The translations under genes were made by a program, and so were the position numbers. The notes beneath the pieces were generated by a model. It did no database searches. It had not been told where the DNA came from and saw only the letters and a program-made list of their open reading frames with translations. Positions 36,123-45,016 of a stretch of DNA of 64,000 nucleotides are shown here, piece by piece; the first letter of the stretch is position 1, and each line of letters begins with the position of its first letter. The stretch is from CAISIP01 sp038326025 (GTDB taxonomy: Bacteria > Pseudomonadota > Gammaproteobacteria > Burkholderiales > Burkholderiaceae_C), in assembly GCA_038326025.1 (NCBI GenBank), contig JBBQJP010000002.1:62001-126000 (forward strand), in the 5' to 3' direction.

Positions 36123-37511
36123 TCAGATGATCTCAAAATAACGCTTCATCTCCCAGTCGGTCACGGCGTCAAGCCACTGGCGCCACTCCCAGTCACGCGT
36201 GGCAGAGAAGTGGTCTACAAAGCCATCGCCGAGCCAGTCGCGCGCCACTGCGGACTGCTGGAAGACACGATTGGTCTCGTTCAACGTGCGGGGCGCGCGC
36301 GGAATGTTTTCGGCTCCGACATTGGTGCCGGTGATCGGCGGCGCGGTCAGCTTGAGGCCTTTTTCGACACCGTCCAGACCGGCCGCAATGACGGCGGCCA
36401 TTGCCAGGTAGGGATTGACGTCCGCTCCCGGGCAGCGCGTCTCCAGTCGTGTCGCCTTGGGGCTGCCCGCGATCACGCGGAAACTGGCGGTGCGGTTGTC
36501 GATGCCCCAGGTCGGCTTGACCGGCGCCCAGTAACCGTCAACCAGGCGCTTGTAGCTGTTGATGGTGGGCCAGATCATCGGCGCGAAATCCATCATGTGG
36601 GCGACCTGCCCGGCGAGGTAACTCTCGAACAACTTGCTCATCTTGCGCGGGGCCTTGGCATCGAAGAACAGGTTGTTCTTGCCATCCGACAGGCTCTGGT
36701 GGATATGCCCGCTGCAACCCGGCAGGCCGTGGTGCGGCTTGGCCATGAAGCTGGGCATGATGCCAAAGCGCGCACCGATCTCCTTGGCGCCGGTCTTGAA
36801 CAATATGGCCCGGTCCGCCTGCTCCAGGGCTTCGGAGAACCCGATCGCCGCCTCGTATACGCCAGGGCCGGTCTCGGTGTGCAGGCCTTCGATCGGCACC
36901 TTGAACGCCAGCATCTGGTCCATCAGCGCATTGAAGAATTCACGGTGCTGGTTCATGCGCAGGAGCGAATAGCCGAACATGCCGGGCGTCAGCGTTTGCG
37001 GCGCAACACCTTTCTTGGCGGCCCAGCTTTCCGGCGTCTCGAGAAAGTTGAACCACTCGAACTCCATGCCGGTCATGACCTGGAAGCCCATCTTCTCGGC
37101 GCGCTTGAGTACCCGCTTGAGGGCCTGGCGCGGGCATTGCGCATGGGCCGTGCCGTCTGCGTTGACAAACTCGCCCAGGAAAAACGGCACATTGGCATCC
37201 CACGGCACGTATCGTGCGGTGTTCAGATCCAGCCGCGCCAAGGCATCCGGAAAACCATGTTGCCAGCCGGTGGCGGTGGTGTTGTCGTAGGTGACATCCA
37301 TCATGTCCCAGCCCAGTACTACGTCACAAAAGCCGAAGCCGCCTGCGGGGTGAGGCTCGGCGGCACCGAGAAACTTGTCAATGTGCAGATACTTGCCACG
37401 CAGCACGCCGTCGATGTCGCTGACCGCGACCTTGACCTTGGACGCGCCTGAGAGCTTGACCGCGCTGACTGCTGGGTGAACGTCACCGCGGGACTTGTTT
37501 TTCGATGCCAT
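36123..37511 (-). CDS. Glutamine-synthetase-like gamma-glutamyl amine ligase (PuuA/IpuC/GlnA4 type)
   Basis: 462 residues from ATG 37511, with AAGGAG 6 nt upstream. It is a GS catalytic fold (EFEWFNFLETPES; ETGPGVYEAAIG; KPHHGLPGCSGHIHQSL; GADVNPYLAMAAVIAAG), but the N-terminal region (VSDIDGVLRGKYLHIDKF) is that of the catabolic PuuA/IpuC/GlnA-like group, not assimilatory GlnA. Such enzymes attach glutamate to an amine using ATP, protecting it for oxidation. It leads a set of alcohol dehydrogenase, aldehyde dehydrogenase and gamma-glutamyl hydrolase, which points to an amino alcohol substrate such as ethanolamine or alaninol. The PuuB amine oxidase is absent here. Confidence 0.88.
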   Translation of the reverse strand: MASKNKSRGDVHPAVSAVKLSGASKVKVAVSDIDGVLRGKYLHIDKFLGAAEPHPAGGFGFCDVVLGWDMMDVTYDNTTATGWQHGFPDALARLDLNTARYVPWDANVPFFLGEFVNADGTAHAQCPRQALKRVLKRAEKMGFQVMTGMEFEWFNFLETPESWAAKKGVAPQTLTPGMFGYSLLRMNQHREFFNALMDQMLAFKVPIEGLHTETGPGVYEAAIGFSEALEQADRAILFKTGAKEIGARFGIMPSFMAKPHHGLPGCSGHIHQSLSDGKNNLFFDAKAPRKMSKLFESYLAGQVAHMMDFAPMIWPTINSYKRLVDGYWAPVKPTWGIDNRTASFRVIAGSPKATRLETRCPGADVNPYLAMAAVIAAGLDGVEKGLKLTAPPITGTNVGAENIPRAPRTLNETNRVFQQSAVARDWLGDGFVDHFSATRDWEWRQWLDAVTDWEMKRYFEII

Positions 37512-37605
37512 GTTGCTCCTTGGAGTGCGTGTACCGACGGCCTTATGCGCAATCAAGTCGCGCATGGATTGCAAAGCTTGCCATTCTGACGCAGGAATTT
37601 CGAAT

Positions 37606-38514
37606 TCAGACGCGCCGGCGCAAACCCAGCGTCATCACGGCACCCACCACCAGCAAGGCGCCGGCGATCTGCACCGGCGCAATGGCCTGCCCCAGGATCA
37701 GCCAGGCCAGCACCAGCGCGAACACCGGCTCGACATTCATGATGGCCGAATTGCCGACCACCCCCAGGCGTGGCAACACGGTGAACATGATGGTGAACGC
37801 AGTGCCATACAGGAAAGTCAATGCGGCAAGGCCCCACCAGCCAGCGACCGCAGTCGGGAAATGAAAGCCGCCCTGCACGGTCACGCTGGCCAGCGCGATC
37901 AGTCCGGCCAGTCCGAGTGTGGTGGCGGTGCGCACCCGGCCATCGACATCGGCGACCTCGTACTGCGTGAATACCAGCGCAGCACCAAACGTCGCCCCGG
38001 CCGCCAATGCGAACACAACGCCGACGCCGATGCGGCTCCACTGGTCGGCCGCACCCAGTCCAGATGCCGCGCCCAGAACGTCGAGCGCCAGGGCCAGGCC
38101 AAACAGGATCACCGGCATCGCCAGCAGCACGGCGCGTTCAGGTGGTTTGCGATAGATCAGTGCCGCCCACAGGGCCGTCCACAACGGATAGGTGTTGAAG
38201 GCCAACAGGGCCAGCGCCACCGGCAGGCGTGCCACCGACGAATACAGGCACAGACTCTGTACCCCCACCAGCAGGCCGATGACGGGCAGAAAACGCCGTT
38301 GACGCGCATTGAAAACAATCGGCACGCGCTGGATGAACAACAACGCAACGATGACCAGCGTGGTGACGCCACTGCGGAACACCACGGCGGTGGCCACATC
38401 GACGCCGTTGTTGAATGCGACCCGCGCCGCAACATGGTTTGCGCCCATCATCAAGGCGATCAGCATCAAGGTGGAGAAAGCGCCGAAACTCAGCGCGCGG
38501 GTTCCTGCGGTCAT
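37606..38514 (-). CDS. DMT-superfamily (EamA) transporter
   Basis: 302 residues from ATG 38514. About ten membrane helices arranged as two EamA repeats (GANHVAARVAFNNGVD in the first; NVEPVFALVLAWLILGQ near the end of the second). DMT carriers move amino acids, metabolites or drugs, most often outward. It is 95 nt upstream of the GS-like gene on the same strand and is probably the operon's transporter for substrate or intermediate. Confidence 0.85.
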   Translation of the reverse strand: MTAGTRALSFGAFSTLMLIALMMGANHVAARVAFNNGVDVATAVVFRSGVTTLVIVALLFIQRVPIVFNARQRRFLPVIGLLVGVQSLCLYSSVARLPVALALLAFNTYPLWTALWAALIYRKPPERAVLLAMPVILFGLALALDVLGAASGLGAADQWSRIGVGVVFALAAGATFGAALVFTQYEVADVDGRVRTATTLGLAGLIALASVTVQGGFHFPTAVAGWWGLAALTFLYGTAFTIMFTVLPRLGVVGNSAIMNVEPVFALVLAWLILGQAIAPVQIAGALLVVGAVMTLGLRRRV

Positions 38515-38534
38515 TTTGATATGAAGTGGCTGAC

Positions 38535-38960
38535 TCAGGCCAGTCCGGCGAGGTGAATTCTGGCGGCAGCCACCAGCTTGTCGTCGAACGTGGCCAGTGG
38601 CGCCTTGAGCTCTGCAGCCAGCCACAAATACGCGGCGTCATAGGCCGATAGTTGGTACTGCATTGCCAGGGCCGTGACGGCTTGGGGCTCGATGCGGTAC
38701 AGGTCAATCGCCATTTCCGACAACATGCTCAAGCCGTCAGCAGCATGGACTTCGCCACGACGCAGCTTTTTGACGGCAAGACTGCTGATCTCAGCCTGCA
38801 ACAGGTGCGGCGCATGCAGGGACCGGCCTTCGATGCGTTGGCGCGCCTGCTCCTGCCAAGGCTCCCGAAACAGGATTCCAGCCAAGGCGCTGCAGTCGAT
38901 CACGAGCGGCGGACGCAAATGGTACTGACCGGGCGGCTCGACCACATGCAAGGTCGGCAT
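38535..38960 (-). CDS. PIN-domain toxin (VapC/FitB-like)
   Basis: 141 residues from ATG 38960; GTG 38993 is an alternative. It is a PIN ribonuclease with conserved acidic residues in PLVIDCSALAGILF, LLQAEISSLAVKKL, and SAYDAAYLWLAAELKAPLATFDDKL. PIN toxins cleave RNA, often tRNA. The upstream gene, 40 nt away, encodes a ribbon-helix-helix protein, giving the standard antitoxin-toxin order. It is convergent-free and lies 20 nt upstream of the EamA gene on the same strand. Confidence 0.88.
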   Translation of the reverse strand: MPTLHVVEPPGQYHLRPPLVIDCSALAGILFREPWQEQARQRIEGRSLHAPHLLQAEISSLAVKKLRRGEVHAADGLSMLSEMAIDLYRIEPQAVTALAMQYQLSAYDAAYLWLAAELKAPLATFDDKLVAAARIHLAGLA

Positions 38961-39000
38961 CGCGGCGCCCGGGTTGGGGACTAGGACTTCCACTCTCGGC

Positions 39001-39339
39001 TTATCGGCTGTCGCGCTCTTGCCGGATGATGTCGATGCTGGACATCTGGTTGGCAATCGGCTCGGGGAATTTCTGACGCAACTCCGCGACGACTTGTTCC
39101 ACCGTTTTCCAGCCGTTGCGAACGATGGCATGGCCGAGACGATCCACACCCACAACGGATGCGCCTGGGCCTATGGACTGCGATGCGCCCGCTCGACCTG
39201 CCGCTGCAACCGGCTCCTGAATAGCCTGCTCCAGGATGGCCATGAGCTCGCCCTGCAATGACCTGTGATTGCGTGCGGCGCGCTGGCGCAGCGTTTGCGC
39301 CCATTGATCGGGCACGTCTTTGATAGAAATATTGGCCAT
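39001..39339 (-). CDS. FitA-like ribbon-helix-helix antitoxin
   Basis: 112 residues from ATG 39339. The N-terminal Arc/FitA-type ribbon-helix-helix (MANISIKDVPDQWAQTLRQR, then NHRSLQGELMAILEQA) binds DNA as a dimer; the C-terminal part would block the PIN toxin. A perfect inverted repeat lies 9-33 nt before the start, where the antitoxin can repress its own operon. Confidence 0.88.
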   Translation of the reverse strand: MANISIKDVPDQWAQTLRQRAARNHRSLQGELMAILEQAIQEPVAAAGRAGASQSIGPGASVVGVDRLGHAIVRNGWKTVEQVVAELRQKFPEPIANQMSSIDIIRQERDSR

Positions 39340-39347
39340 AATGGATT

Positions 39348-39372
39348 CAAAATGGATTCTGGCTCCATTTTG
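39348..39372 (-). promoter_or_regulatory. Autoregulatory operator of the toxin-antitoxin pair
   Basis: Perfect 9-bp inverted repeat CAAAATGGA-N7-TCCATTTTG, ending 9 nt before the antitoxin ATG. Its position overlaps the expected promoter/ribosome region, as in fitAB, where the RHH protein with its toxin binds an inverted repeat. Confidence 0.7.
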
Positions 39373-39420
39373 AAACTCCACTGGATCAGAGTCAATGGGC
39401 CAACCCATGGATTGCGCAAA

Positions 39421-40527
39421 CTACGTCACCGCAATGCCCATGTCGCGCATCGCCCAGCCGATGGCTTGCACCGCCTGGCGCATTTCGTTGGGCCCGATTG
39501 CGCCGATGCAACCCACTCGAAAGGTCTCGATCTGGGTCAGTTTGCCGGGGTACAAGACAAACCCATAGGCCTTGGCCGCTTCATAGAAACGCTTGAATTC
39601 GTAGTTCAGGTGATTCGGCGCATGAAAGGTGACGATGATCGGCGCCTGGACCGCCGGATCCAGGAAGGGTTTGAATCCCAGAGCGGCCATGCCCTGCACC
39701 AGCGTCTCGCAATTGGCGGTGTAACGCGCCAGTCGGGCCACCTGACCGCCTTGTTCCTCGAATTGCGCCACCGCCTCGGCCAGCGCCACCACCACATGGG
39801 TAGGTGGTGTGAAGCGCCACTGCGTGGTCTTCTCCATGTAGACGTACTGGTCGTGCAAGTCCATCGCCAGCGACTGGCTGTTGCCGGCGCAAGCCTGCAG
39901 GATCGCCTTACGGATGAACACAAAGCCCATACCCGGAACACCTTCCAGGCACTTGCCGCTGGCGGCAATGAGCGCATCGAAGTGGACCTTGCGTGCGTCG
40001 ATGTCCAATGCACCAAACGAACTCATGGCGTCGACGATCAGGCCCTTGGCATGGCGCTCGCAGACATCGGCGACCGCTTGCAGGGGGTTGAGCACACCGG
40101 CGCCGGTTTCGCAGTGGATCAAAACCACATGGGTGATGCTCGCGTCGTCGCGCAGCTTGGCCTCCAGCGTCTCGGGTGACACCGGCTGCGCCTCGTCGAA
40201 TGCCAGCGTGGTGCAGCGCCGCCCCATCATCTGGGTCAAGCGGGTCGCGCGCTTGCAATAGGCGCCGTTATCGAGCACCAGCACATGGCCGTCGCGCGGC
40301 ACGATCGTGGCCACTGCCGCCTCGACGCTGAAGGTGCCGCTGCCTTGCAGGGGAACCACAACATGGGTGTCCTCGCCATGGACAATGTGCAGCAGGCTGG
40401 CCCGCAGGCGCGCCGTGACTGCATTGAAATCGGCGTCCCATGAGCCCCAATCGCGCAACATGGCAAGCTTGGTGCGCAAGCTGGTCGTCAATGGTCCGGG
40501 CGTGAGCAGAATTTTGTCCCTGTCCAT
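39421..40527 (-). CDS. phnW: 2-aminoethylphosphonate-pyruvate aminotransferase
   Basis: 368 residues, fold type I PLP enzyme of the PhnW family (ILLTPGPLTTS start; QGSGTFSVEAAVA; VDAMSSFGALDID with PLP-binding Asp; AASGKCLEGVPGMGFVF with the Schiff-base Lys; GFVLYPGKLTQIETFRVGCIG). It converts 2-aminoethylphosphonate plus pyruvate to phosphonoacetaldehyde plus alanine. It is divergent from the GntR gene. phnA and phnY, whose products finish the route, lie on the other side of that regulator. A GntR-type operator lies 96-115 nt upstream. Confidence 0.95.
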   Translation of the reverse strand: MDRDKILLTPGPLTTSLRTKLAMLRDWGSWDADFNAVTARLRASLLHIVHGEDTHVVVPLQGSGTFSVEAAVATIVPRDGHVLVLDNGAYCKRATRLTQMMGRRCTTLAFDEAQPVSPETLEAKLRDDASITHVVLIHCETGAGVLNPLQAVADVCERHAKGLIVDAMSSFGALDIDARKVHFDALIAASGKCLEGVPGMGFVFIRKAILQACAGNSQSLAMDLHDQYVYMEKTTQWRFTPPTHVVVALAEAVAQFEEQGGQVARLARYTANCETLVQGMAALGFKPFLDPAVQAPIIVTFHAPNHLNYEFKRFYEAAKAYGFVLYPGKLTQIETFRVGCIGAIGPNEMRQAVQAIGWAMRDMGIAVT

Positions 40528-40622
40528 GGGTCGGATCCTTCAATAATGCGGTGGCTGCGGCGCCGAATCAGGCGTCAGCTTCAGGGCATTGTGGAATTTG
40601 CCCCTTTGGTTTGTCAATTGTT

Positions 40623-40642
40623 TTTTGTAAATTGTTGACAAT
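40623..40642. promoter_or_regulatory. GntR-type operator, copy 1 (phnW/gntR divergent promoter)
   Basis: The minus strand reads ATTGTCAACAATTTACAAAA, including the inverted repeat ATTGT-CA-ACAAT of the kind bound by FadR-group regulators. It lies between phnW and the gntR gene, 26 nt before the latter's start. The identical 20-nt sequence occurs at 59552-59571 upstream of the ABC transporter. The embedded TTGACA (plus strand) may also serve as a -35 element. Confidence 0.85.
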
Positions 40643-40668
40643 TTTATTCAATGTGCTTCAATCGGCCC

Positions 40669-41376
40669 ATGACGGCGACCGGCCCCACCACCATCACCTT
40701 GTTGCAGACCAATTCGCTGACCATGGCGGTCCAGCAGGAAGTGGAGCGCGCGATATTGGCCGGCGAATACGTGCCTGGCAGCAAACTCAACGAAGCCGCG
40801 CTGGCGCTCAAGCTGGGCGTTTCGCGCGGCCCGGTGCGCGAAGCTTTCCGCATGCTGGACGAAGCCGGCCTGGTACGCACGGAGAAAAACCGCGGCGTAT
40901 TCGTGCGCGACATTCCGATTGACGAGGCTATCGAGATCTTCGAGTTGCGCGCGACGATGGAAGAGCTGGTCGGACGTCGACTGGCGGCCAACATGACTGC
41001 GCAGCAGCAGCAGGAAACCGAAGCGATCGTGATTGCCATGGAAGACGCGGTTAAGGCCCGCGACTCCCATGCCTACCACCTGCTCAATCTGCAGTTCCAC
41101 GACCGCCTGGTCGAGTTGGCCGGCAACCGCAAGCTGGCCACGATCTACCGCAAGCTGGTCAAGGAAATCTCCCTGTTCCGGCGCCTGAACCTGGCCGGCC
41201 AAAACGTGCTGCCGGAATCCGCGCATGCGCATTGGGCCATTCTGGAAGCCATCAAGTCCGGCGACCCGGAAGTCGCCGGGCGCGCGCTGTTCGAACACGC
41301 CATGCACAGCCGCGATCGCACTATCGAGAACGACAGCTTGCGCCGCCAAGCCGAACCATCCGCCCACGCATCCTGA
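40669..41376 (+). CDS. GntR/FadR-family regulator of phosphonate genes
   Basis: 235 residues from ATG 40669 (ATG 40651 is an alternative). The N-terminal winged helix-turn-helix (GSKLNEAALALKLGVSRGPV...FRMLDEAGLVRTEKNRGVFV) is followed by an FCD ligand-binding domain with His/Asp metal-site residues (FHDRLVELAGNRKL; HWAILEAIKSGD). It is transcribed away from phnW and ends 10 nt before phnA. It probably represses the unit until a phosphonate intermediate binds. Its operator candidate lies directly upstream and again before the ABC transporter. Confidence 0.9.
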   Translation: MTATGPTTITLLQTNSLTMAVQQEVERAILAGEYVPGSKLNEAALALKLGVSRGPVREAFRMLDEAGLVRTEKNRGVFVRDIPIDEAIEIFELRATMEELVGRRLAANMTAQQQQETEAIVIAMEDAVKARDSHAYHLLNLQFHDRLVELAGNRKLATIYRKLVKEISLFRRLNLAGQNVLPESAHAHWAILEAIKSGDPEVAGRALFEHAMHSRDRTIENDSLRRQAEPSAHAS

Positions 41377-41386
41377 GAGAGAACCC

Positions 41387-42601
41387 ATGCTGAACGTCAA
41401 TTCGCGCCAATACCAGTTGCCCAAGTCCCCCACCGTCGTCGTCTGCGTCGACGGCTGCGAACCCGACTACCTTGCCCAGGCAGTGGCCACCGGCCACATG
41501 CCGTGGCTGAAGAAGACACTGGCGCTGGGTTCGGGCCTGATCGCCGATTGCGTCGTGCCCAGCTTCACGAACCCGAACAACCTGTCCATCGTCACTGGCG
41601 TGCCCCCCAGCGTGCACGGCATCTGCGGCAACTACCTGTACGACACCGCCACCGGCACCGAGGTGATGATGAACGACGCTAAGTGGCTGCGCGCACCCAC
41701 CTTGCTGGCCGCGCTGGCCGACGCCGGCAAATCGGTTGCCGTCATCACCGCCAAGGACAAGCTGCGCGCCTTGCTCGGCCACAAGATGAAAGGCATCTGC
41801 TTCTCATCCGAAAAATCCGATCAGGTCACACTGCAGGAAAACGGCATCGAAAACGTGCTGGAGCTGGTGGGCAAACCGGTGCCCAGCGTCTACAGCGCCG
41901 ACCTGTCGGAGTTCGTGTTCGCCGCCGGCGTCAAACTGATGGAAACGCGCAAGCCCGACGTGATGTATCTGTCGACCACCGACTACATCCAGCACAAACA
42001 CGCGCCCGGCACTGCGGGGGCCAACGCCTTCTACACCATGATGGACGGCTATCTCGGGCAACTCGAGTCCATGGGCTGCGTGATCGCGCTGACGGCCGAC
42101 CATGGCATGAACGCCAAGGTGGCGATGGACGGCACGCCGGACGTGATCTACCTGCAGGACTGGTTCGACGCCTGGCTGGGCGAAAAGCTGGCACGGGTCA
42201 TTTTGCCGATCACCGACCCGTACGTGGTGCACCACGGCGCGCTTGGCTCGTTTGCCACCGTGTACCTGCCCAAGGACTGCGACATCGAAGCGGCCCGCGC
42301 GCGGCTGTCAAAGGTCAAAGGCATGGAAGTGGTGTTGACCCGCGAACAGGCGGCAGAGCGGTTTGAGCTGCCGGCGGACCGCATCGGCGACCTGGTCGTG
42401 GTGTCCGAACGGTTCACTGTCATCGGCACTAGTGCGGCGCGGCATGACCTGACGGCGCTCGAAGTGCCGCTGCGTTCACACGGCGGCATCAGCGAACAAC
42501 GGGTACCGCTGATTCTGAACCGGCCCCTACCAGGGCTGGACCGCAATCGCCGCTTGCGCAACTTCGACGCCTTTGACCTGGCCTTGAATTTCGCGCAATG
42601 A
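41387..42601 (+). CDS. phnA: Phosphonoacetate hydrolase
   Basis: 404 residues from ATG 41387, with AGAGAGAA upstream. Alkaline-phosphatase-superfamily metal sites are visible: Asp in CVDGCEPDY, the nucleophile Thr in PSFTNPNNLS, DYIQHKHAPG, and TADHGMNAK. It cleaves the C-P bond of phosphonoacetate to acetate and phosphate. The next gene, phnY, overlaps by 4 nt (ATGA), so its substrate supplier is coupled to it. Together with PhnW the set forms the PhnW-PhnY-PhnA route described in Sinorhizobium. Confidence 0.95.
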   Translation: MLNVNSRQYQLPKSPTVVVCVDGCEPDYLAQAVATGHMPWLKKTLALGSGLIADCVVPSFTNPNNLSIVTGVPPSVHGICGNYLYDTATGTEVMMNDAKWLRAPTLLAALADAGKSVAVITAKDKLRALLGHKMKGICFSSEKSDQVTLQENGIENVLELVGKPVPSVYSADLSEFVFAAGVKLMETRKPDVMYLSTTDYIQHKHAPGTAGANAFYTMMDGYLGQLESMGCVIALTADHGMNAKVAMDGTPDVIYLQDWFDAWLGEKLARVILPITDPYVVHHGALGSFATVYLPKDCDIEAARARLSKVKGMEVVLTREQAAERFELPADRIGDLVVVSERFTVIGTSAARHDLTALEVPLRSHGGISEQRVPLILNRPLPGLDRNRRLRNFDAFDLALNFAQ

Positions 42602-44079
42602 ACAGCGCAAGAAGTGGCAGCATGATCGAACAGTTCATCCTCGACAACCAGCTGAACGCGATGCGGCTGAACGGCGCCAAGGTCGGCGCCGAACGCAGCG
42701 GCGATCGCGTCATCACCGTGACCAATCCGTTTACCGGCGCCAGCATCGGCACGGTGCCAAAGGCCACGCTGGACGAGGTGCGCTCGTCGTTCGCCCGGGC
42801 GCATGCCTACAAACCCACGCTGACCCGATTCGAACGTGCCGCGATCCTGAACCGGGCCGCCGCCATCAGCACCCGGCGCCTGGACGAAGTGGCCGCACTG
42901 ATTACCGCCGAAGCCGGCCTGTGCTGGAAGGATGCGGTCTACGAGGCTGGCCGCGTCAGCGACGTGTTTCTGTTCGGCGCCACCGAGGTGCTCAAGGACG
43001 ACGGGCAGATCTTCAGCTGCGACCTGACGCACCACGGCAAGAAGCGCCGTGTCTTCACGCAACGCGCGCCTCTGCTGGGCGTAATCAGCGCGATCACGCC
43101 GTTCAATCATCCGATGAACCAGGTGGCGCACAAGGTCATCCCGAGCATCGCCACGAACAACCGCATGGTGCTCAAACCGTCCGAAAAAGTGCCGTTCTCG
43201 GCCCTTCTGCTGGCCGACATCCTGTACGAGGCCGGCCTGCCGCCGGAGATGTTCAGCGTATTGACCGGTGACCCGCGCGAGATCGCCGACGAGCTGATCA
43301 CCAACGAACATGTGGAACTGGTCACCTTCACCGGTGGCGTGGCCATCGGAAAATACATCGCCTCCAAAGCCGGTTACCGGCGCATGGTGCTGGAGCTCGG
43401 TGGCAACGACCCGCTCATCGTCATGGAAGACGCCGACATCGACGAAGCCTCGTCGCTGGCAGTGGCGGGGTCGTACAAGAATTCGGGCCAGCGCTGCACC
43501 GCGGTCAAACGCATGCTGGTGCACCAGGCGGTCGCCGACCAGTTCGTCGAACAGGTGGTGGCCAAGACCCGCGCCTGGAGCTACGGCGACCCGAGCGACC
43601 GCGATGTGAACATGGGCACCGTGATCGATGAGCAGGCGGCCATGTTTTTTGAGTCGCGCGTCAACGAGGCAGTGGCACAGGGTGCCAAACTGCTGGTCGG
43701 CAACATACGCCAGGGCGCACTGTATTCACCCACCGTGGTGGACCAGGTCCGTCCGGAGATGCTGCTGGTACTGGAAGAGACCTTCGGACCGGTTTCGCCC
43801 ATCATCCGCTTCAAGGACATCGACGAGGCAATCCGCATGTCCAACGGCACCGCCTACGGCTTGTCCAGCGGCGTGTGCACGAACCGGCTCGACTACATCA
43901 CCCGTTTTGTCAGCGAGCTCGAGGTGGGCTCCGTCAACGTGCGCGAGGTGCCGGGTTACCGGCTGGAGCTCACGCCGTTTGGTGGCATCAAGGATTCCGG
44001 CCTGGGCTACAAGGAAGGCGTGCAGGAAGCCATCAAGAGCTTCACCAACATCAAGACCTATTCGCTGCCCTGGACCTGA
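42598..44079 (+). CDS. phnY: Phosphonoacetaldehyde dehydrogenase
   Basis: 493 residues; ATG 42598 overlaps the phnA stop, and ATG 42622 is possible. It is an ALDH with Glu in LELGGNDPLIV and Cys in NSGQRCTAVKRM. It oxidises phosphonoacetaldehyde to phosphonoacetate with NAD+. Its place between PhnW and PhnA in the pathway and their shared cluster makes the assignment firm. The AEP degradation product is finally acetate, with phosphate and alanine nitrogen released. Confidence 0.93.
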   Translation: MNSARSGSMIEQFILDNQLNAMRLNGAKVGAERSGDRVITVTNPFTGASIGTVPKATLDEVRSSFARAHAYKPTLTRFERAAILNRAAAISTRRLDEVAALITAEAGLCWKDAVYEAGRVSDVFLFGATEVLKDDGQIFSCDLTHHGKKRRVFTQRAPLLGVISAITPFNHPMNQVAHKVIPSIATNNRMVLKPSEKVPFSALLLADILYEAGLPPEMFSVLTGDPREIADELITNEHVELVTFTGGVAIGKYIASKAGYRRMVLELGGNDPLIVMEDADIDEASSLAVAGSYKNSGQRCTAVKRMLVHQAVADQFVEQVVAKTRAWSYGDPSDRDVNMGTVIDEQAAMFFESRVNEAVAQGAKLLVGNIRQGALYSPTVVDQVRPEMLLVLEETFGPVSPIIRFKDIDEAIRMSNGTAYGLSSGVCTNRLDYITRFVSELEVGSVNVREVPGYRLELTPFGGIKDSGLGYKEGVQEAIKSFTNIKTYSLPWT

Positions 44080-44124
44080 AGCGGTGCGCGACACACCGGT
44101 CACCAACGCGGGAGTGCAGACACG

Positions 44125-44967
44125 GTGGAACTGACCTGGCCGGTGGTCCTGGCGGTGCTGTTCGGCGCGCTGCTGCACGCGAGCTGGAACGCATTGGTGA
44201 AATCGAGCACCGACAAGGCGCTTGACACGGCCTTGATCAACCTGCTGGCCTCGTTTCTCGCGGTTCCGCTGGTGATGCTGGTGGGATGGCCACCGGCCGA
44301 CGCATGGCCTTTCATCGTCGCATCGATCGTCATCCATATCGGCTACTACGTTGCGCTGTCCGGCGCCTACGAACATGGCGACCTGGGCCTTACCTATCCG
44401 TTGATGCGCGGCACGGCGCCACTTTTGGTCGCCTTGTCGGCGTCGATCACCTTGGGCGAAACACTGTCGGCCCTGTCCTGGGCCGGTGTGGTCGCAGTCA
44501 GCGCCGGGGTGCTGACGCTGGGTCTGGGTCGGCACGCGTTCGATTCGCCCAAGGCGGTGCGATTCGCACTGGTCAACGCCGTGATCATCGCGACCTATAC
44601 CGTCGTCGACGCGCTGGGTGTGCGCGCCACTGGCAATGCGATGCAATACGTGGCCGCGTTGTTTCTGCTCGACGGATGGCCATTTGCGCTGGTTGTCTTT
44701 GCCCGCCGCAACTGGGCCGTCGGCCCTTACATCCGCAGGCGCTGGCCGATCGGCCTGTGCGGTGCGCTGGCATCGATCGGCTCCTACGGCATCGCGTTGT
44801 GGGCCATGACACAGGCGCCGGTCGCTACCGTGGCCGCGTTGCGCGAAACCTCGGTGCTGTTCGCAGCCTTTCTCGGCATCTGGTTGCTCAAGGAGGTGCT
44901 AACGACACGACGGATTGTCGGCACCTGCGTCATCGTGTCGGGCGTCATGGCCTTGCGCATGGGCTGA
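44125..44967 (+). CDS. EamA-family transporter in the phosphonate cluster
   Basis: 280 residues from GTG 44125; about ten membrane helices in two EamA repeats (HASWNALVKSSTDKALDT; GLTYPLMRGTAPLLVALSAS; ETSVLFAAFLGIWLLKE). It lies 45 nt after phnY and 49 nt before the flavoprotein gene. It may bring in or release a phosphonate or amine, but the family has no fixed substrate. The N-terminal pattern differs from the EamA protein at 37.6-38.5 kb, so the two are not recent duplicates. Confidence 0.85.
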   Translation: MELTWPVVLAVLFGALLHASWNALVKSSTDKALDTALINLLASFLAVPLVMLVGWPPADAWPFIVASIVIHIGYYVALSGAYEHGDLGLTYPLMRGTAPLLVALSASITLGETLSALSWAGVVAVSAGVLTLGLGRHAFDSPKAVRFALVNAVIIATYTVVDALGVRATGNAMQYVAALFLLDGWPFALVVFARRNWAVGPYIRRRWPIGLCGALASIGSYGIALWAMTQAPVATVAALRETSVLFAAFLGIWLLKEVLTTRRIVGTCVIVSGVMALRMG

Positions 44968-45016
44968 AGCGTCAGGACATCCACATCCAGCCAGGCTGGT
45001 CACTCGGAGATTGATC

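Noticed and set aside
34887..37451. 854-codon plus-strand frame opposite the Fe-ADH and GS-like genes
   Set aside because: Antisense shadow of two conserved enzymes; the long length is due to codon bias.
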